A stretch of DNA of 64,000 nt from assembly GCA_036839975.1 (NCBI GenBank), contig DAISVU010000005.1, forward strand, positions 1 through 64,000, written 5' to 3'. This document shows, piece by piece, positions 1-8,751 of the stretch. A program made the translations under genes and the position numbers. This DNA comes from RGIG7111 sp036839975. GTDB taxonomy: Bacteria > Bacillota > Clostridia > Peptostreptococcales > Anaerovoracaceae. Position 1 is the first letter of the stretch; every line of letters begins with the position of its first letter. The notes under the pieces are model-generated. The model had not been told where the DNA came from. It made no database searches and was given only the letters and a program-made list of their open reading frames with translations.

Positions 1-81
1 TTTATAAACCGCGGCGGCAGGGTTGAGAAGTTCAAGAATAAGTACAATCTGGACTGGCGCCGACAACATCGTGAAATATGA
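1..81 (+). CDS. rpmE: Ribosomal protein L31, C-terminal end (partial)
   Basis: The window opens inside a reading frame that ends at TGA 79-81. The 26 visible residues include GGRVEKFKNKYNL, which matches the conserved end of bacterial L31 (pattern GGRVxxFxxxY), a protein of the large ribosomal subunit. The tail after this motif is slightly longer than usual. L31 next to prfA is a common bacterial arrangement, often with prmC between them; prmC is absent here. The call rests on a short stretch, so confidence is moderate. Confidence 0.72.
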   Translation, partial: FINRGGRVEKFKNKYNLDWRRQHREI

Positions 82-100
82 AAATCGCACGAAAAATAAT

Positions 101-136
101 CGGAAGTTCAAATTCATTTGGACGTCCGGTTTTTTT
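101..136 (+). terminator. Rho-independent terminator after rpmE
   Basis: CGGA (101-104) pairs with TCCG (125-128), and GTTCAAAT pairs with ATTTGGAC inside it with one A-G mismatch between the two stems. A run of seven T follows at 130-136. It separates rpmE from prfA. Confidence 0.8.
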
Positions 137-248
137 ATCGGTGAAAATATGTTAAAATATTGACTCATAAGACACCATAATTTTGCAGACCGCTCTGATA
201 AGGTCTGTGAATTTGAGGTAGTTTTCACATGATGACGGGAGAAAACTG

Positions 249-1316
249 ATGTTTGATAAATTGGACTTTATTTCTGACAAATACGATGAACTGTCACGGA
301 TTGTATCGGATCCTTCGGTAATAAGCAATCAGACAGTATGGCAGAAGCATGTCAGAGAGCTCAGCGGGCTTGAGCCGATCGTAAAAAAATATACGGAATA
401 TAAAAAAGTAAAGGATGCTGTAAGTGAAGCCAAGGAGATCCTGAATGAAAGCGGCATCGAGGATGAGATGCGCGAGCTTGCTAAGATGGAACTTGCCGAG
501 CAGGAAGAAAAGCTCGGACCCCTTGAAGAAGAGCTCAGGATTTTGCTGCTGCCTAAAGATCCTAATGATGAAAAAAATGTAATACTTGAGATCAGGGCCG
601 GCACCGGCGGCGAAGAAGCTGCACTTTTCGGTGCCGATCTTTTGCGTATGTATACAAGGTATGCGGAGAGAAACGGCTGGAAGACGGAACTTATGGAAAT
701 AAATGACACCGGTCTTGGCGGTATAAAGGAAGCTGTCGTCCTTATAAAGGGGCGGGGAGCTTATTCGCGTCTGAAATATGAAAGCGGCGCACATAGAGTC
801 CAGAGAGTACCGGAGACTGAATCGAGCGGAAGGATACATACTTCAGCTGCGACGGTGGCTGTACTTCCTGAAGTGGATGATGTCGAAGTCGATCTTGATC
901 CGAACGATGTCAGAGTTGACGTTTACCGTGCCTCGGGAAATGGCGGTCAGTGTGTCAACACGACAGATTCTGCGGTAAGGCTGATGCATGAACCGACAGG
1001 ACTGGTCGTCACTTGTCAGGATGAAAAGTCGCAGATAAAAAATAAGGATAAAGCATTCAAAGTCTTGAGATCAAGGCTTTACGATCTCATGCTGAGCCAG
1101 CAGCAGGACGAGATATCGGCGGACAGAAAAAACCAGGTCGGATCGGGCGACCGAAGCGAGAGAATAAGAACATACAACTTTCCGCAAGGCAGAGTTACAG
1201 ATCACAGAATAGGAAAAACAATCTACAAACTCGATTATTTTCTGGATGGACAACTCGATGAGATAATAGACGGTCTGATCACGAGCGATCAGGCGGAAAA
1301 AATGAAAGACTTTTGA
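249..1316 (+). CDS. prfA: Peptide chain release factor 1
   Basis: RF1 recognises UAA and UAG in the ribosomal A site and triggers peptide release. The 355 residues are the usual length. The codon-recognition loop reads RVPETESSGRIHTSA (187-200, PxT-type tripeptide at 188-190), which is RF1 rather than the SPF of RF2. The catalytic GGQ is at 232-234; its Gln is the residue normally methylated by PrmC. The residue after GGQ is Cys where His is more usual. A GGGAG ribosome-binding site lies 7-8 bases before ATG 249. Many genes in this window end in TGA, so an RF2 must also exist elsewhere. Confidence 0.98.
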   Translation: MFDKLDFISDKYDELSRIVSDPSVISNQTVWQKHVRELSGLEPIVKKYTEYKKVKDAVSEAKEILNESGIEDEMRELAKMELAEQEEKLGPLEEELRILLLPKDPNDEKNVILEIRAGTGGEEAALFGADLLRMYTRYAERNGWKTELMEINDTGLGGIKEAVVLIKGRGAYSRLKYESGAHRVQRVPETESSGRIHTSAATVAVLPEVDDVEVDLDPNDVRVDVYRASGNGGQCVNTTDSAVRLMHEPTGLVVTCQDEKSQIKNKDKAFKVLRSRLYDLMLSQQQDEISADRKNQVGSGDRSERIRTYNFPQGRVTDHRIGKTIYKLDYFLDGQLDEIIDGLITSDQAEKMKDF

Positions 1317-1329
1317 TATGTTGTTGAAG

Positions 1330-1351
1330 GCCGCAGTAATAATGCTGCGGC
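1330..1351 (+). other. Perfect hairpin between prfA and tsaC
   Basis: GCCGCAG (1330-1336) and CTGCGGC (1345-1351) form a 7-bp stem with an 8-base loop, 14 bases after the prfA stop. No T-run follows, so it may be an mRNA-stabilising or processing hairpin rather than a terminator. Confidence 0.35.
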
Positions 1352-1422
1352 AGTATGAGCATAATGACAATGTGCAAGACTGAAAACATATGCATACTGA
1401 AAACAGGAAGTGAATTGATTAT

Positions 1423-2451
1423 ATGGAGACTAAGATACTTGATCCGACAGAAGAAAACATGGCGCTTGCAGCGGAAACGATCAAAAATGGCGGACTGGTC
1501 GCATTTCCTACAGAGACCGTTTACGGCCTCGGTGCAAATGCACTTGACGAAGATGCGGTCAGGGCGGTATATGCGGCGAAAGGGCGTCCGAGCGACAATC
1601 CGATGATCGTGCATATAGCGCGAGCGAGCGATATAGGTCAGATGACGAGATTTCTAAACCCGATGATCGTAAATCTCATCGATAATTTCTGGCCGGGTCC
1701 GTTGACGCTTATATTGAACAAGAAAGAAGGGATCCCGAGAACTGTTACCGGCGGACTTGAAACCGTTGCGGTAAGACTTCCTGACAATGAGATCGCAAGG
1801 AATCTTATAAACCTGTCGGGTTGTCCCATAGCGGCACCGAGCGCAAATCTTTCAGGAAGACCGAGTCCGACCGCATATCAGCATGTGGTCAGCGACTTGA
1901 ACGGCAAGGTCGATATAATACTTAAAGGTGAGAACTGTAGAGTGGGGATTGAGTCGACGGTGCTCGATATGACATCAGACGAACCGGTAGTATTGAGACC
2001 GGGGATAATAACACCGGAGCAGATTGAAGCTGCTATAGGGAAAAAGGTCAGTATTGACCCCGCGATAAAGTTTGATTTTAAAAAGATAGAGGCGATAAAA
2101 AATGGAACTGCTGAAGAGACCATAGTCGCAAAGGCTCCGGGCATGAAGTACAAGCATTATGCACCGAAAGCGCAGATGTTTGTGGTCGAGGGTGAACGAA
2201 ACAGGGTCAGACAGGAAATCGAGAGGCTTAAAACGCTGAACGAGAAGATGGGCTCCGATGTTGGCGTGATACTGTTCGAAGAAAAAGCATTCATAGAAGC
2301 TGCTCATGATTTCTTTGCGAGCCTCAGAGAGCTTGACGGCAGGGACGTTGACCTGATACTCGCAGGAGCTCTCAGCGATACTGACAGCGTAGGGTTTGCA
2401 GTCATGAATCGCATGCTGAAGTCTGCGGGGTACAATATTATTAGGGTATAA
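1423..2451 (+). CDS. tsaC: Threonylcarbamoyl-AMP synthase (Sua5/YwlC type)
   Basis: Makes L-threonylcarbamoyl-AMP from threonine, bicarbonate and ATP, the first step of tRNA t6A37 modification in the cytoplasm. The YrdC domain fills about residues 8-205, with the conserved FPTETVYGLGANA early and APSANLSGRPSPT in the second half. A linker with KHYAPK near 240 leads into a C-terminal Sua5 domain, so this is the long Sua5/YwlC form (342 aa), not the short E. coli TsaC form. AGGAAG precedes ATG 1423. Genes for this enzyme often sit near prfA in Firmicutes, which fits the position. Confidence 0.95.
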   Translation: METKILDPTEENMALAAETIKNGGLVAFPTETVYGLGANALDEDAVRAVYAAKGRPSDNPMIVHIARASDIGQMTRFLNPMIVNLIDNFWPGPLTLILNKKEGIPRTVTGGLETVAVRLPDNEIARNLINLSGCPIAAPSANLSGRPSPTAYQHVVSDLNGKVDIILKGENCRVGIESTVLDMTSDEPVVLRPGIITPEQIEAAIGKKVSIDPAIKFDFKKIEAIKNGTAEETIVAKAPGMKYKHYAPKAQMFVVEGERNRVRQEIERLKTLNEKMGSDVGVILFEEKAFIEAAHDFFASLRELDGRDVDLILAGALSDTDSVGFAVMNRMLKSAGYNIIRV

Positions 2452-2530
2452 CTGATATACGGTGGTGATATGAAAAACCGCTCCTATACATATCTCTCAC
2501 CGGTTATAAAACAATATAAAGGTTAAATAT

Positions 2531-2962
2531 ATGAAAGTAGCGATCGCCAGCGATCATGGCGGATACAAACTGAAAGAAGCAATAAAAGAGTATATGGAAG
2601 TCCGCGGGATCGAGGTGATAGATCTCGGTACTGACAGTGAGGAGTCTGTGGATTATCCGGTATATGGCAAAAAATGCGCTGAGTATGTAGTGAAAGGTGA
2701 AGCTGACCGCGGGGTAGTATGCTGCGGTACGGGTATAGGGATCTCGATAGCGGCAAATAAAGTTAAAGGTATAAGATGTGCGCTTTGTACAAATGTGTTT
2801 ATGGCAGAGATGTCGAGGAAACACAATAACGCAAACATGATCGCATTTGGCGGAAGAGTATTGAGTGAAAAAGAAGGTGTAAAGCTTACACAGGTGTGGC
2901 TGGATACTGAATTTGAGGGGGGACGCCATAATATGCGCACAGATCTTCTTGATGAAATGTGA
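2531..2962 (+). CDS. rpiB: Ribose-5-phosphate isomerase B (RpiB/LacAB family)
   Basis: Interconverts ribose 5-phosphate and ribulose 5-phosphate in the pentose phosphate pathway. The 143 residues are the family's usual size. SDHGGYKLK (7-15) forms the phosphate/sugar site, and the GVVCCGTGIG stretch (61-70) carries the catalytic Cys65. NNANMIAFGGR (98-108) is the typical second half. Its neighbours tsaC, rpiB and upp form a well-known Firmicutes cluster; upp uses PRPP, which derives from ribose 5-phosphate. LacA/LacB-type isomerases are related, but the context favours RpiB. Confidence 0.95.
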   Translation: MKVAIASDHGGYKLKEAIKEYMEVRGIEVIDLGTDSEESVDYPVYGKKCAEYVVKGEADRGVVCCGTGIGISIAANKVKGIRCALCTNVFMAEMSRKHNNANMIAFGGRVLSEKEGVKLTQVWLDTEFEGGRHNMRTDLLDEM

Positions 2963-3013
2963 TATAAAAAAGTTATCACACGCAACACATAAAACAGAAA
3001 TTAGAGGTAAAAA

Positions 3014-3643
3014 ATGAGTAATGTATATGTGTTCGATCATCCGCTGATACAGCATAAGATCGGACTGCTCAGAAACAAAAATACACCGACCAAGGACTTC
3101 AGAGAGCTAGTAAAAGAAATCGCTATGCTTATGTGTTATGAAGCAACAAGAGAACTGCCGCTGGAGGAAGTGGAGATCGAGACGCCTATCTGTAAAACGA
3201 CTGCAAGACAGCTCGAAGGAAACAAACTTGCGATAGTGCCGATCCTGAGAGCCGGACTCGGAATGGTCGAAGGGCTGCTGGAAATGATACCGAGCGCGCG
3301 AGTCGGACATATCGGGCTTTATAGAGATGAAACGACTCACAGACCGGTGGAATATTACTGCAAGCTCCCTACAGACATAAAAAAGCGCAAGATCATTGTG
3401 CTTGATCCGATGCTTGCAACAGGAGGCAGCGCAGCTGCCGCGATAGATTTTATAAAGCAGAGGGGTGGGAAAGAAATTAAATTTATGTGCATGATAGCGG
3501 CGCCGGAAGGAATAGATGCTTTGCACGGCGCACATCCCGATGTAGACATATATATTGCCGCAAAAGATGAACAACTGAATGAAAGCGCGTATATAGTGCC
3601 CGGACTTGGTGATGCGGGCGACAGGCTTTTCGGAACTAAATAG
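3014..3643 (+). CDS. upp: Uracil phosphoribosyltransferase
   Basis: Salvages uracil with PRPP to give UMP. The protein is 209 residues, the usual length. The PRPP-binding loop is seen as VLDPMLATGGSA at 129-140, and the uracil-binding end as the conserved YIVPGLGDAGDRLFGT near the C-terminus. ILRAGLGM (77-84) is another family block. A purine-rich ribosome-binding site (TTAGAGG) precedes ATG 3014. It follows rpiB by 51 bases and is probably co-transcribed with it. Confidence 0.97.
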   Translation: MSNVYVFDHPLIQHKIGLLRNKNTPTKDFRELVKEIAMLMCYEATRELPLEEVEIETPICKTTARQLEGNKLAIVPILRAGLGMVEGLLEMIPSARVGHIGLYRDETTHRPVEYYCKLPTDIKKRKIIVLDPMLATGGSAAAAIDFIKQRGGKEIKFMCMIAAPEGIDALHGAHPDVDIYIAAKDEQLNESAYIVPGLGDAGDRLFGTK

Positions 3644-3682
3644 AATATAAAATTGTACTACCAAAATCAATGGAGGAGAAAA

Positions 3683-5446
3683 ATGGCGACCACAAAAAAC
3701 AAATACGTTTTATCTTGGATCGATGATATGAGTAAACTCACAAAACCCGATGATGTTGTTTGGATAACCGGTGAAGAGGAACAGCTTGAGACGCTGAGAC
3801 GGGAAGCGGGCGTCACAGGCGAGATGATCAAGCTGAATGAAGAGAAACTTCCTGGCTGTTATCTTCACAGAAGTGATCCTCAGGACGTGGCAAGAGTGGA
3901 AGGACGTACATTCATCTGTTCAAGAAAAGAAGAAGATGCAGGCCCCACTAACAACTGGATGGATCCCGCAGATATGTATCAGATGCTTTACGGAATAGCA
4001 GACGGCGCGATGCGCGGGCGCACCATGTATATAATTCCGTTTTCTATGGGTACAGAGGGTTCACCGTTTGCAAAATTCGGTATCGAGATTACTGACTCGA
4101 TCTATGTAGTGCTTTCGATGGCTATAATGACGAGAGTGGGAAACAAAGTGCTTGAGGCGTTGGGAGATTCTCCTGAATATACGAAGGGTCTGCATTGCAA
4201 GGATAAGCTGGATCCTGAACAAAGATATATATCACATTTTCCCGAGGACAATACAATAATATCGGTCAACTCCGGTTATGGCGGCAACGTGCTGCTGGGA
4301 AAGAAATGTCTGGCATTGAGGATCGCATCACATCTAGGACACAAGGAAGGCTGGATGGCGGAGCATATGCTGATACTCGGCATACAGGATCCTGAAGGTA
4401 ATGTGCGATATGTAACCGGCGCGTTTCCGTCAGCATGCGGGAAAACAAATCTGGCCATGCTCATACCGCCTGAATACTACCGGAAAAAAGGCTGGAAGGT
4501 ATACTGCGTTGGCGATGATATAGCATGGCTCAGGATAGGAGATGACGGCAGACTCTGGGCCGTAAACCCGGAAAATGGATTTTTCGGAGTTGCGCCGGGG
4601 ACAAATGACAAATCAAATCCGAATGCACTTGCTACAACAAGAAGAAATACGATATTCACAAATGTTGTGAGAAATATGGACGATAATACTGTCTGGTGGG
4701 AAAAGTTGACCGAAGAACCTCCGAAGAATGCTGAAGACTGGCAGGGTCGAAAATGGGATCCGAGCAAAGGGTCCAAGGGTGCTCACCCTAATTCAAGATT
4801 TACGGCTCCTGCAAAAAACTGTCCCTGCATTTCAAAAGAATTTAAAAATCCGAAAGGTGTTCCTATCTCTGCAATAATATTCGGAGGAAGACGTGCAAGG
4901 ACCGCGCCGCTCGTATATCAGTCTAAAAACTGGGATCACGGCGTGTTTGTGGGTTCTGTCATGGGATCTGAAACGACAGCTGCGGCAACCGGAGAAGTCG
5001 GGGTGGTAAGAAGAGATCCTATGGCCATGCTTCCATTCTGCGGCTATAACATGGGAGATTACTGGCAGCACTGGATGGACATGGGCAGAAAGATGACCGA
5101 TCCGCCTAAGATATTCAATGTAAACTGGTTCAGAACCGATGAAAAAGGTGATTTTATATGGCCGGGATTCGGAGAAAATCTCAGAGTGCTCGAATGGATA
5201 CTTAAAAGGTGCGGGAATGAAGTCGGTGCGAATGAAGTCGAGATCGGTTACGTGCCTAAGCCTGAAGACATATGTATAGAAGGGCTGGATCTCGATATTG
5301 AAACGCTTACAGGTCTTGTAAGCATAGATAAAGAGTTATGGAGAGAAGAAATCTGCGGAATTCGTGAATTTTACGCAAAATTCGGCGGCAAACTTCCTGA
5401 GAAGTTCAAAGATGAACTTCTGATACTCGAAAAAAAATTAAAGTAA
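3683..5446 (+). CDS. pckG: Phosphoenolpyruvate carboxykinase (GTP)
   Basis: Interconverts oxaloacetate plus GTP with PEP, CO2 and GDP. The GTP-type family is clear: the P-loop region FPSACGKTNLAML surrounds the reactive Cys252 and Lys254, followed by a VGDDIAW metal/nucleotide motif and FGGRRARTAPLV. The size is 587 aa from ATG 3683, chosen because TGGAGGAG lies just upstream; an ATG at 3653 would add ten residues with no ribosome-binding site. In fermenting anaerobes this enzyme often runs in the carboxylating direction. It sits 39 bases after upp, with no terminator seen between. Confidence 0.97.
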   Translation: MATTKNKYVLSWIDDMSKLTKPDDVVWITGEEEQLETLRREAGVTGEMIKLNEEKLPGCYLHRSDPQDVARVEGRTFICSRKEEDAGPTNNWMDPADMYQMLYGIADGAMRGRTMYIIPFSMGTEGSPFAKFGIEITDSIYVVLSMAIMTRVGNKVLEALGDSPEYTKGLHCKDKLDPEQRYISHFPEDNTIISVNSGYGGNVLLGKKCLALRIASHLGHKEGWMAEHMLILGIQDPEGNVRYVTGAFPSACGKTNLAMLIPPEYYRKKGWKVYCVGDDIAWLRIGDDGRLWAVNPENGFFGVAPGTNDKSNPNALATTRRNTIFTNVVRNMDDNTVWWEKLTEEPPKNAEDWQGRKWDPSKGSKGAHPNSRFTAPAKNCPCISKEFKNPKGVPISAIIFGGRRARTAPLVYQSKNWDHGVFVGSVMGSETTAAATGEVGVVRRDPMAMLPFCGYNMGDYWQHWMDMGRKMTDPPKIFNVNWFRTDEKGDFIWPGFGENLRVLEWILKRCGNEVGANEVEIGYVPKPEDICIEGLDLDIETLTGLVSIDKELWREEICGIREFYAKFGGKLPEKFKDELLILEKKLK

Positions 5447-5466
5447 AGGACGGTCATGGAAAGACA

Positions 5467-6792
5467 ATGAAAGAATTTATCAGAGATGATGTAAGTCAGC
5501 ACGAAAACGTATTTGACGTGCTCAAGGAAAGAGGTTTTATCGAACAGTGCACACATGAGGAAGAAATCCGCGATCTGCTCGGAAGACAAAAGATCAGGTT
5601 TTATATAGGCTTTGATCCTACGGCGGACTGTCTCCATGTGGGACACTTCATGCAGGTGATAATCATGATGTATATGCAGAAATATGGTCATACGCCTATC
5701 GTTCTTATAGGCGGCGGAACCGGCATGGTAGGAGATCCTTCCGGAAGATCAGATATGCGCAAGCTGATGACGACTGAAACTGTGCAGGCAAACTGCAATG
5801 CATTCAAAATGCTGTTTGACAGATTTATCGATTTCGATGATGATTTTGTATATACAGGCGGTGAGAACGGACAGCCGGGTAAAGCCAGCAAAGAACCGGA
5901 AGAAGGAAAGGCTATATGTGTAAATAATGCGGCTTGGCTTCTGCCTCTTAAATACATTGACTTTATAAGAGATGTGGGGAAGCATTTTTCAGTAAATGAT
6001 ATGCTGAGAGCGGAATGCTACAAGCAGAGGCTCGAACAGGGGCTGAGTTTTCTTGAATTCAATTATATGCTGATGCAGTCGTATGACTTCCTTGCTCTGG
6101 CAAGGGATCTGAGCTGTAAGATGGAATTCGGAGGTAATGACCAGTGGTCTAACATACTCGGAGGGGTCGATCTCGTGCGTAGAGAACTTGGAGAGAAGGT
6201 ATACGGAATGACCTTTTCGCTTCTTACGACCAGCGAAGGCAAGAAAATGGGCAAGACGCAAAAAGGTGCGCTGTGGTTGGATGCAGACAGGACATCGCCA
6301 TATGAATTTTATCAGTACTGGCGAAATGTAGATGATGCCGATGTAAATAAATGTCTGAGGATGCTTACATTCCTTCCGATGGATGAGGTAAACAGGCTTT
6401 CCGCTATGAGAGGTTCGGATATCAACAAGGCCAAGGAAATCCTCGCATATGAAGTTACAAAGCTGGTGCACGGTGAATCTGAGGCGAAGAAAGCGCGGGA
6501 CGGTGCAAGAGCCGCATTCGGCGGCGGCGGCAGCGATGCCAATATCCCCGGCACTAAGATGCCGGCTTCGGAATTTGAGGGCGAGGGCAAAGGCGTGGTC
6601 AATCTTATAAGAGAGCTCGGTCTGGTGCCGAGCAACGGTGAAGGCTTCAGAACGATAGAACAGGGTGGCCTTAAGATCAATAACGAAAAGGTCACTGATA
6701 AGAAATTGAGTATTACGATTGATATGTTCAGTGACGGCAAACTTCTGATACAGAAGGGTAAAAAGAAGTTTCATATAGTGGAACTCGGCTAA
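5467..6792 (+). CDS. tyrS: Tyrosyl-tRNA synthetase
   Basis: Charges tRNA-Tyr. It is a class I synthetase with HVGH (57-60) as the HIGH motif and KMGKT (260-264) as the KMSKS loop. The C-terminal S4-type RNA-binding domain occupies roughly 375-441, with GGLKINNEKVTDKK. The length of 441 is slightly over the usual 400-430, with an internal insertion around GGENGQPGKASKEPEEGK near residue 140. It lies 20 bases after pckG. There is no T-box before it, unlike many Firmicutes tyrS genes. Confidence 0.97.
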   Translation: MKEFIRDDVSQHENVFDVLKERGFIEQCTHEEEIRDLLGRQKIRFYIGFDPTADCLHVGHFMQVIIMMYMQKYGHTPIVLIGGGTGMVGDPSGRSDMRKLMTTETVQANCNAFKMLFDRFIDFDDDFVYTGGENGQPGKASKEPEEGKAICVNNAAWLLPLKYIDFIRDVGKHFSVNDMLRAECYKQRLEQGLSFLEFNYMLMQSYDFLALARDLSCKMEFGGNDQWSNILGGVDLVRRELGEKVYGMTFSLLTTSEGKKMGKTQKGALWLDADRTSPYEFYQYWRNVDDADVNKCLRMLTFLPMDEVNRLSAMRGSDINKAKEILAYEVTKLVHGESEAKKARDGARAAFGGGGSDANIPGTKMPASEFEGEGKGVVNLIRELGLVPSNGEGFRTIEQGGLKINNEKVTDKKLSITIDMFSDGKLLIQKGKKKFHIVELG

Positions 6793-6812
6793 TTTATCGG
6801 TGTGAGGTCAAA

Positions 6813-8150
6813 ATGAAAAAAATTTTAATCGTATTACTGTTTATGTTACTGGCTCTGGCAGGCCTTTGCGGATTTGCAATATATAAGAATCACAATACAG
6901 GAGGCTATGCAATCAACACTGTTATCAACGGTGTTGATTGCAGCGGTCTTTCTGCATCGCAGGCTGAGAAAAAGCTTGTCGGCATATGGAACCGCAAAGG
7001 CTTTAAGATAGTAAACGAAGGAAAAGAAATCGTCAGTATAAATAAACTGGACTTTGAGTATGATATTCTCAATCAGCTTGAAAAACTCGAGAAGAAGAAC
7101 TACATAGATACGATATTGTCGTTTTACGGAATAAGAAAGAATGAGAGAAACATAAAGATAAAGGTAAAAAAGCAGACAGCGGCTTTCAAGAAGGCTTTGA
7201 ATAAGGTAAAGTATCCTGTGAGCGGCAAGAAGGTGAAGACCAGGAACGCGTATCTCGACATGAAAGACCGTTCGTTTAATATAGTGCCTGAGGTATACGG
7301 AAATACGATACAGAAGGGCAGGGTGCGTGAGGCTGCTGTCGATTTGATAGAGCGAGGCAGATTCGTAATGCACTACGTTGAAAGCGATTACTACAAGGAG
7401 CCTAAGATACTTTCAACAAATAAAAAGCTTGTCGCACGTCAGAAGTTCTGCAGAAAGTATCTTAAGGCAAAAATAGTACTCGATCTGAGATATGCAAAGA
7501 TTGAGATAGTGCCGAAGCAGCTGGAGAGACTTATTACAGTAGATCCTGCGACTGAAGCTATGATCGCAAACAGGAGCAAGGTCGAAAAGTACGTTGCGAA
7601 CCTTGCTCCTGAGGCTGATATGAATTTCAATACTGCCATAAGAACGTATGGCAGGACTTTAAACCAGGGAAAGCTTAGAGATAATCTTATAAAAACGATC
7701 AACTCAGGTAAGGACCGGCTAATAAAAGTGAAGTTTTCGGGAACATCGGGAGGCGCCAATCTCGGCGGCACATATGTGGAAGTGGATCTTTCCGCGCAGC
7801 GGATGTGGCTGTATATCAAAGGAAAACAGATAGTAACGACACCTGTTGTTACGGGGAATATCGCAGAAAATTATGCGACGCCTGTAGGCACGTATTCAAT
7901 TTTCTATATGGAAAGAAATGCCACTCTTAAAGGCGTAAATCGTGACGGATCGAAGTATGCCAGTCCGGTAAGTTTCTGGATGCCGTTCAACGGCGGGATA
8001 GGATTACACGATGCGCCATGGAAAAGCAGGTTCGGAGACGGCGAATATTTGACACATGGGAGTCACGGCTGTATCAATATGCCGTATACACCGGCCAGGA
8101 TAACTTTCGAAAATGTCAAAATCGGTACGAAGGTTGTCGTGCATCAATAG
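6813..8150 (+). CDS. Membrane-anchored L,D-transpeptidase (YkuD) with PG-binding domain
   Basis: Probably forms 3-3 cross-links in peptidoglycan outside the membrane. Residues 4-24 are a hydrophobic N-terminal anchor. Two PG_binding_4-like stretches follow (about 35-290, starting INGVDCSGLSASQAEKKL). The YkuD catalytic domain is at about 322-445, with the active-site HGSHGCINM carrying His418 and Cys420. The protein is 445 aa and strongly basic, common in Clostridia that rely on L,D-cross-linking. It follows tyrS by 20 bases and ends at a bidirectional terminator. Substrate specificity cannot be read from the sequence. Confidence 0.9.
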   Translation: MKKILIVLLFMLLALAGLCGFAIYKNHNTGGYAINTVINGVDCSGLSASQAEKKLVGIWNRKGFKIVNEGKEIVSINKLDFEYDILNQLEKLEKKNYIDTILSFYGIRKNERNIKIKVKKQTAAFKKALNKVKYPVSGKKVKTRNAYLDMKDRSFNIVPEVYGNTIQKGRVREAAVDLIERGRFVMHYVESDYYKEPKILSTNKKLVARQKFCRKYLKAKIVLDLRYAKIEIVPKQLERLITVDPATEAMIANRSKVEKYVANLAPEADMNFNTAIRTYGRTLNQGKLRDNLIKTINSGKDRLIKVKFSGTSGGANLGGTYVEVDLSAQRMWLYIKGKQIVTTPVVTGNIAENYATPVGTYSIFYMERNATLKGVNRDGSKYASPVSFWMPFNGGIGLHDAPWKSRFGDGEYLTHGSHGCINMPYTPARITFENVKIGTKVVVHQ

Positions 8151-8161
8151 ATGATGATATA

Positions 8162-8239
8162 TAAAAACAGAAGCTGATAAGCTGTGCGCCGCCGGCGGGG
8201 ATAAAGCAGGGCGCATTCGCAAATATGCTTCTGTTTTTA
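8162..8239. terminator. Bidirectional terminator between ldt and leuD
   Basis: AAAAACAGAAGC near 8162 and GCTTCTGTTTTT near 8228 are perfect inverted repeats with an A-run on one side and a T-run on the other. The interior contains a further GCGCC/GGGCGC pairing. The position between two convergent genes fits termination in both directions. Confidence 0.8.
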
Positions 8240-8246
8240 ATTAATA

Positions 8247-8729
8247 TTATTTACTTATATTGTTCATAAGACCTCCATCTGCCATGATTTCCTTAATAAA
8301 ATCCGGGAATGCCATTGCCCTGTACGTCTCCTTCTTAGATAAGTTAGTGATCTCACCGGTATTGAAATCGATTTCCGCTTCATCGCCGTTCTCGATCTTT
8401 ATGCTGGCTTCGGGACATTCCAAAATAGGGAGTCCGATGTTGATGGCGTTTCTGTAGAAGATACGCGCAAATGTGCCTGCGATGACACAGCTGATACCGC
8501 TTGCCTTGATGGCTGCCGGGGCATGCTCGCGTGAAGAACCGCAACCGAAGTTGCTTCCCGCGACTATTATATCCCCGGGCTTTACTTTATTGACAAATTC
8601 AGCATCTATATCCTCCATACAATGTTTTGCAAGTTCCTTGTGATCCTGCGTGTTCAAGTGCCTTGCCGGTATTATAACATCTGTATCAACATTGTCACCG
8701 TACTTGTGTACTCTGCCTTTTGCATTCAT
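8247..8729 (-). CDS. leuD: 3-isopropylmalate dehydratase small subunit
   Basis: With LeuC it isomerises 2- to 3-isopropylmalate in leucine synthesis. The 160-aa protein begins MNAKGRVHKYGDNVDTD and contains GSNFGCGSSREHAP, the swivel-domain signature that completes the active site. I chose ATG 8729 because AGGAAGGA lies just upstream; the open frame extends further but without a start signal, into the end of leuC. It is the short archaeal/clostridial LeuD type. Homoaconitase-like small subunits look similar, but the leuA-leuC context settles it. Confidence 0.95.
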   Translation of the reverse strand: MNAKGRVHKYGDNVDTDVIIPARHLNTQDHKELAKHCMEDIDAEFVNKVKPGDIIVAGSNFGCGSSREHAPAAIKASGISCVIAGTFARIFYRNAINIGLPILECPEASIKIENGDEAEIDFNTGEITNLSKKETYRAMAFPDFIKEIMADGGLMNNISK

Positions 8730-8751
8730 ATTAATATTCCTTCCTGGGCAA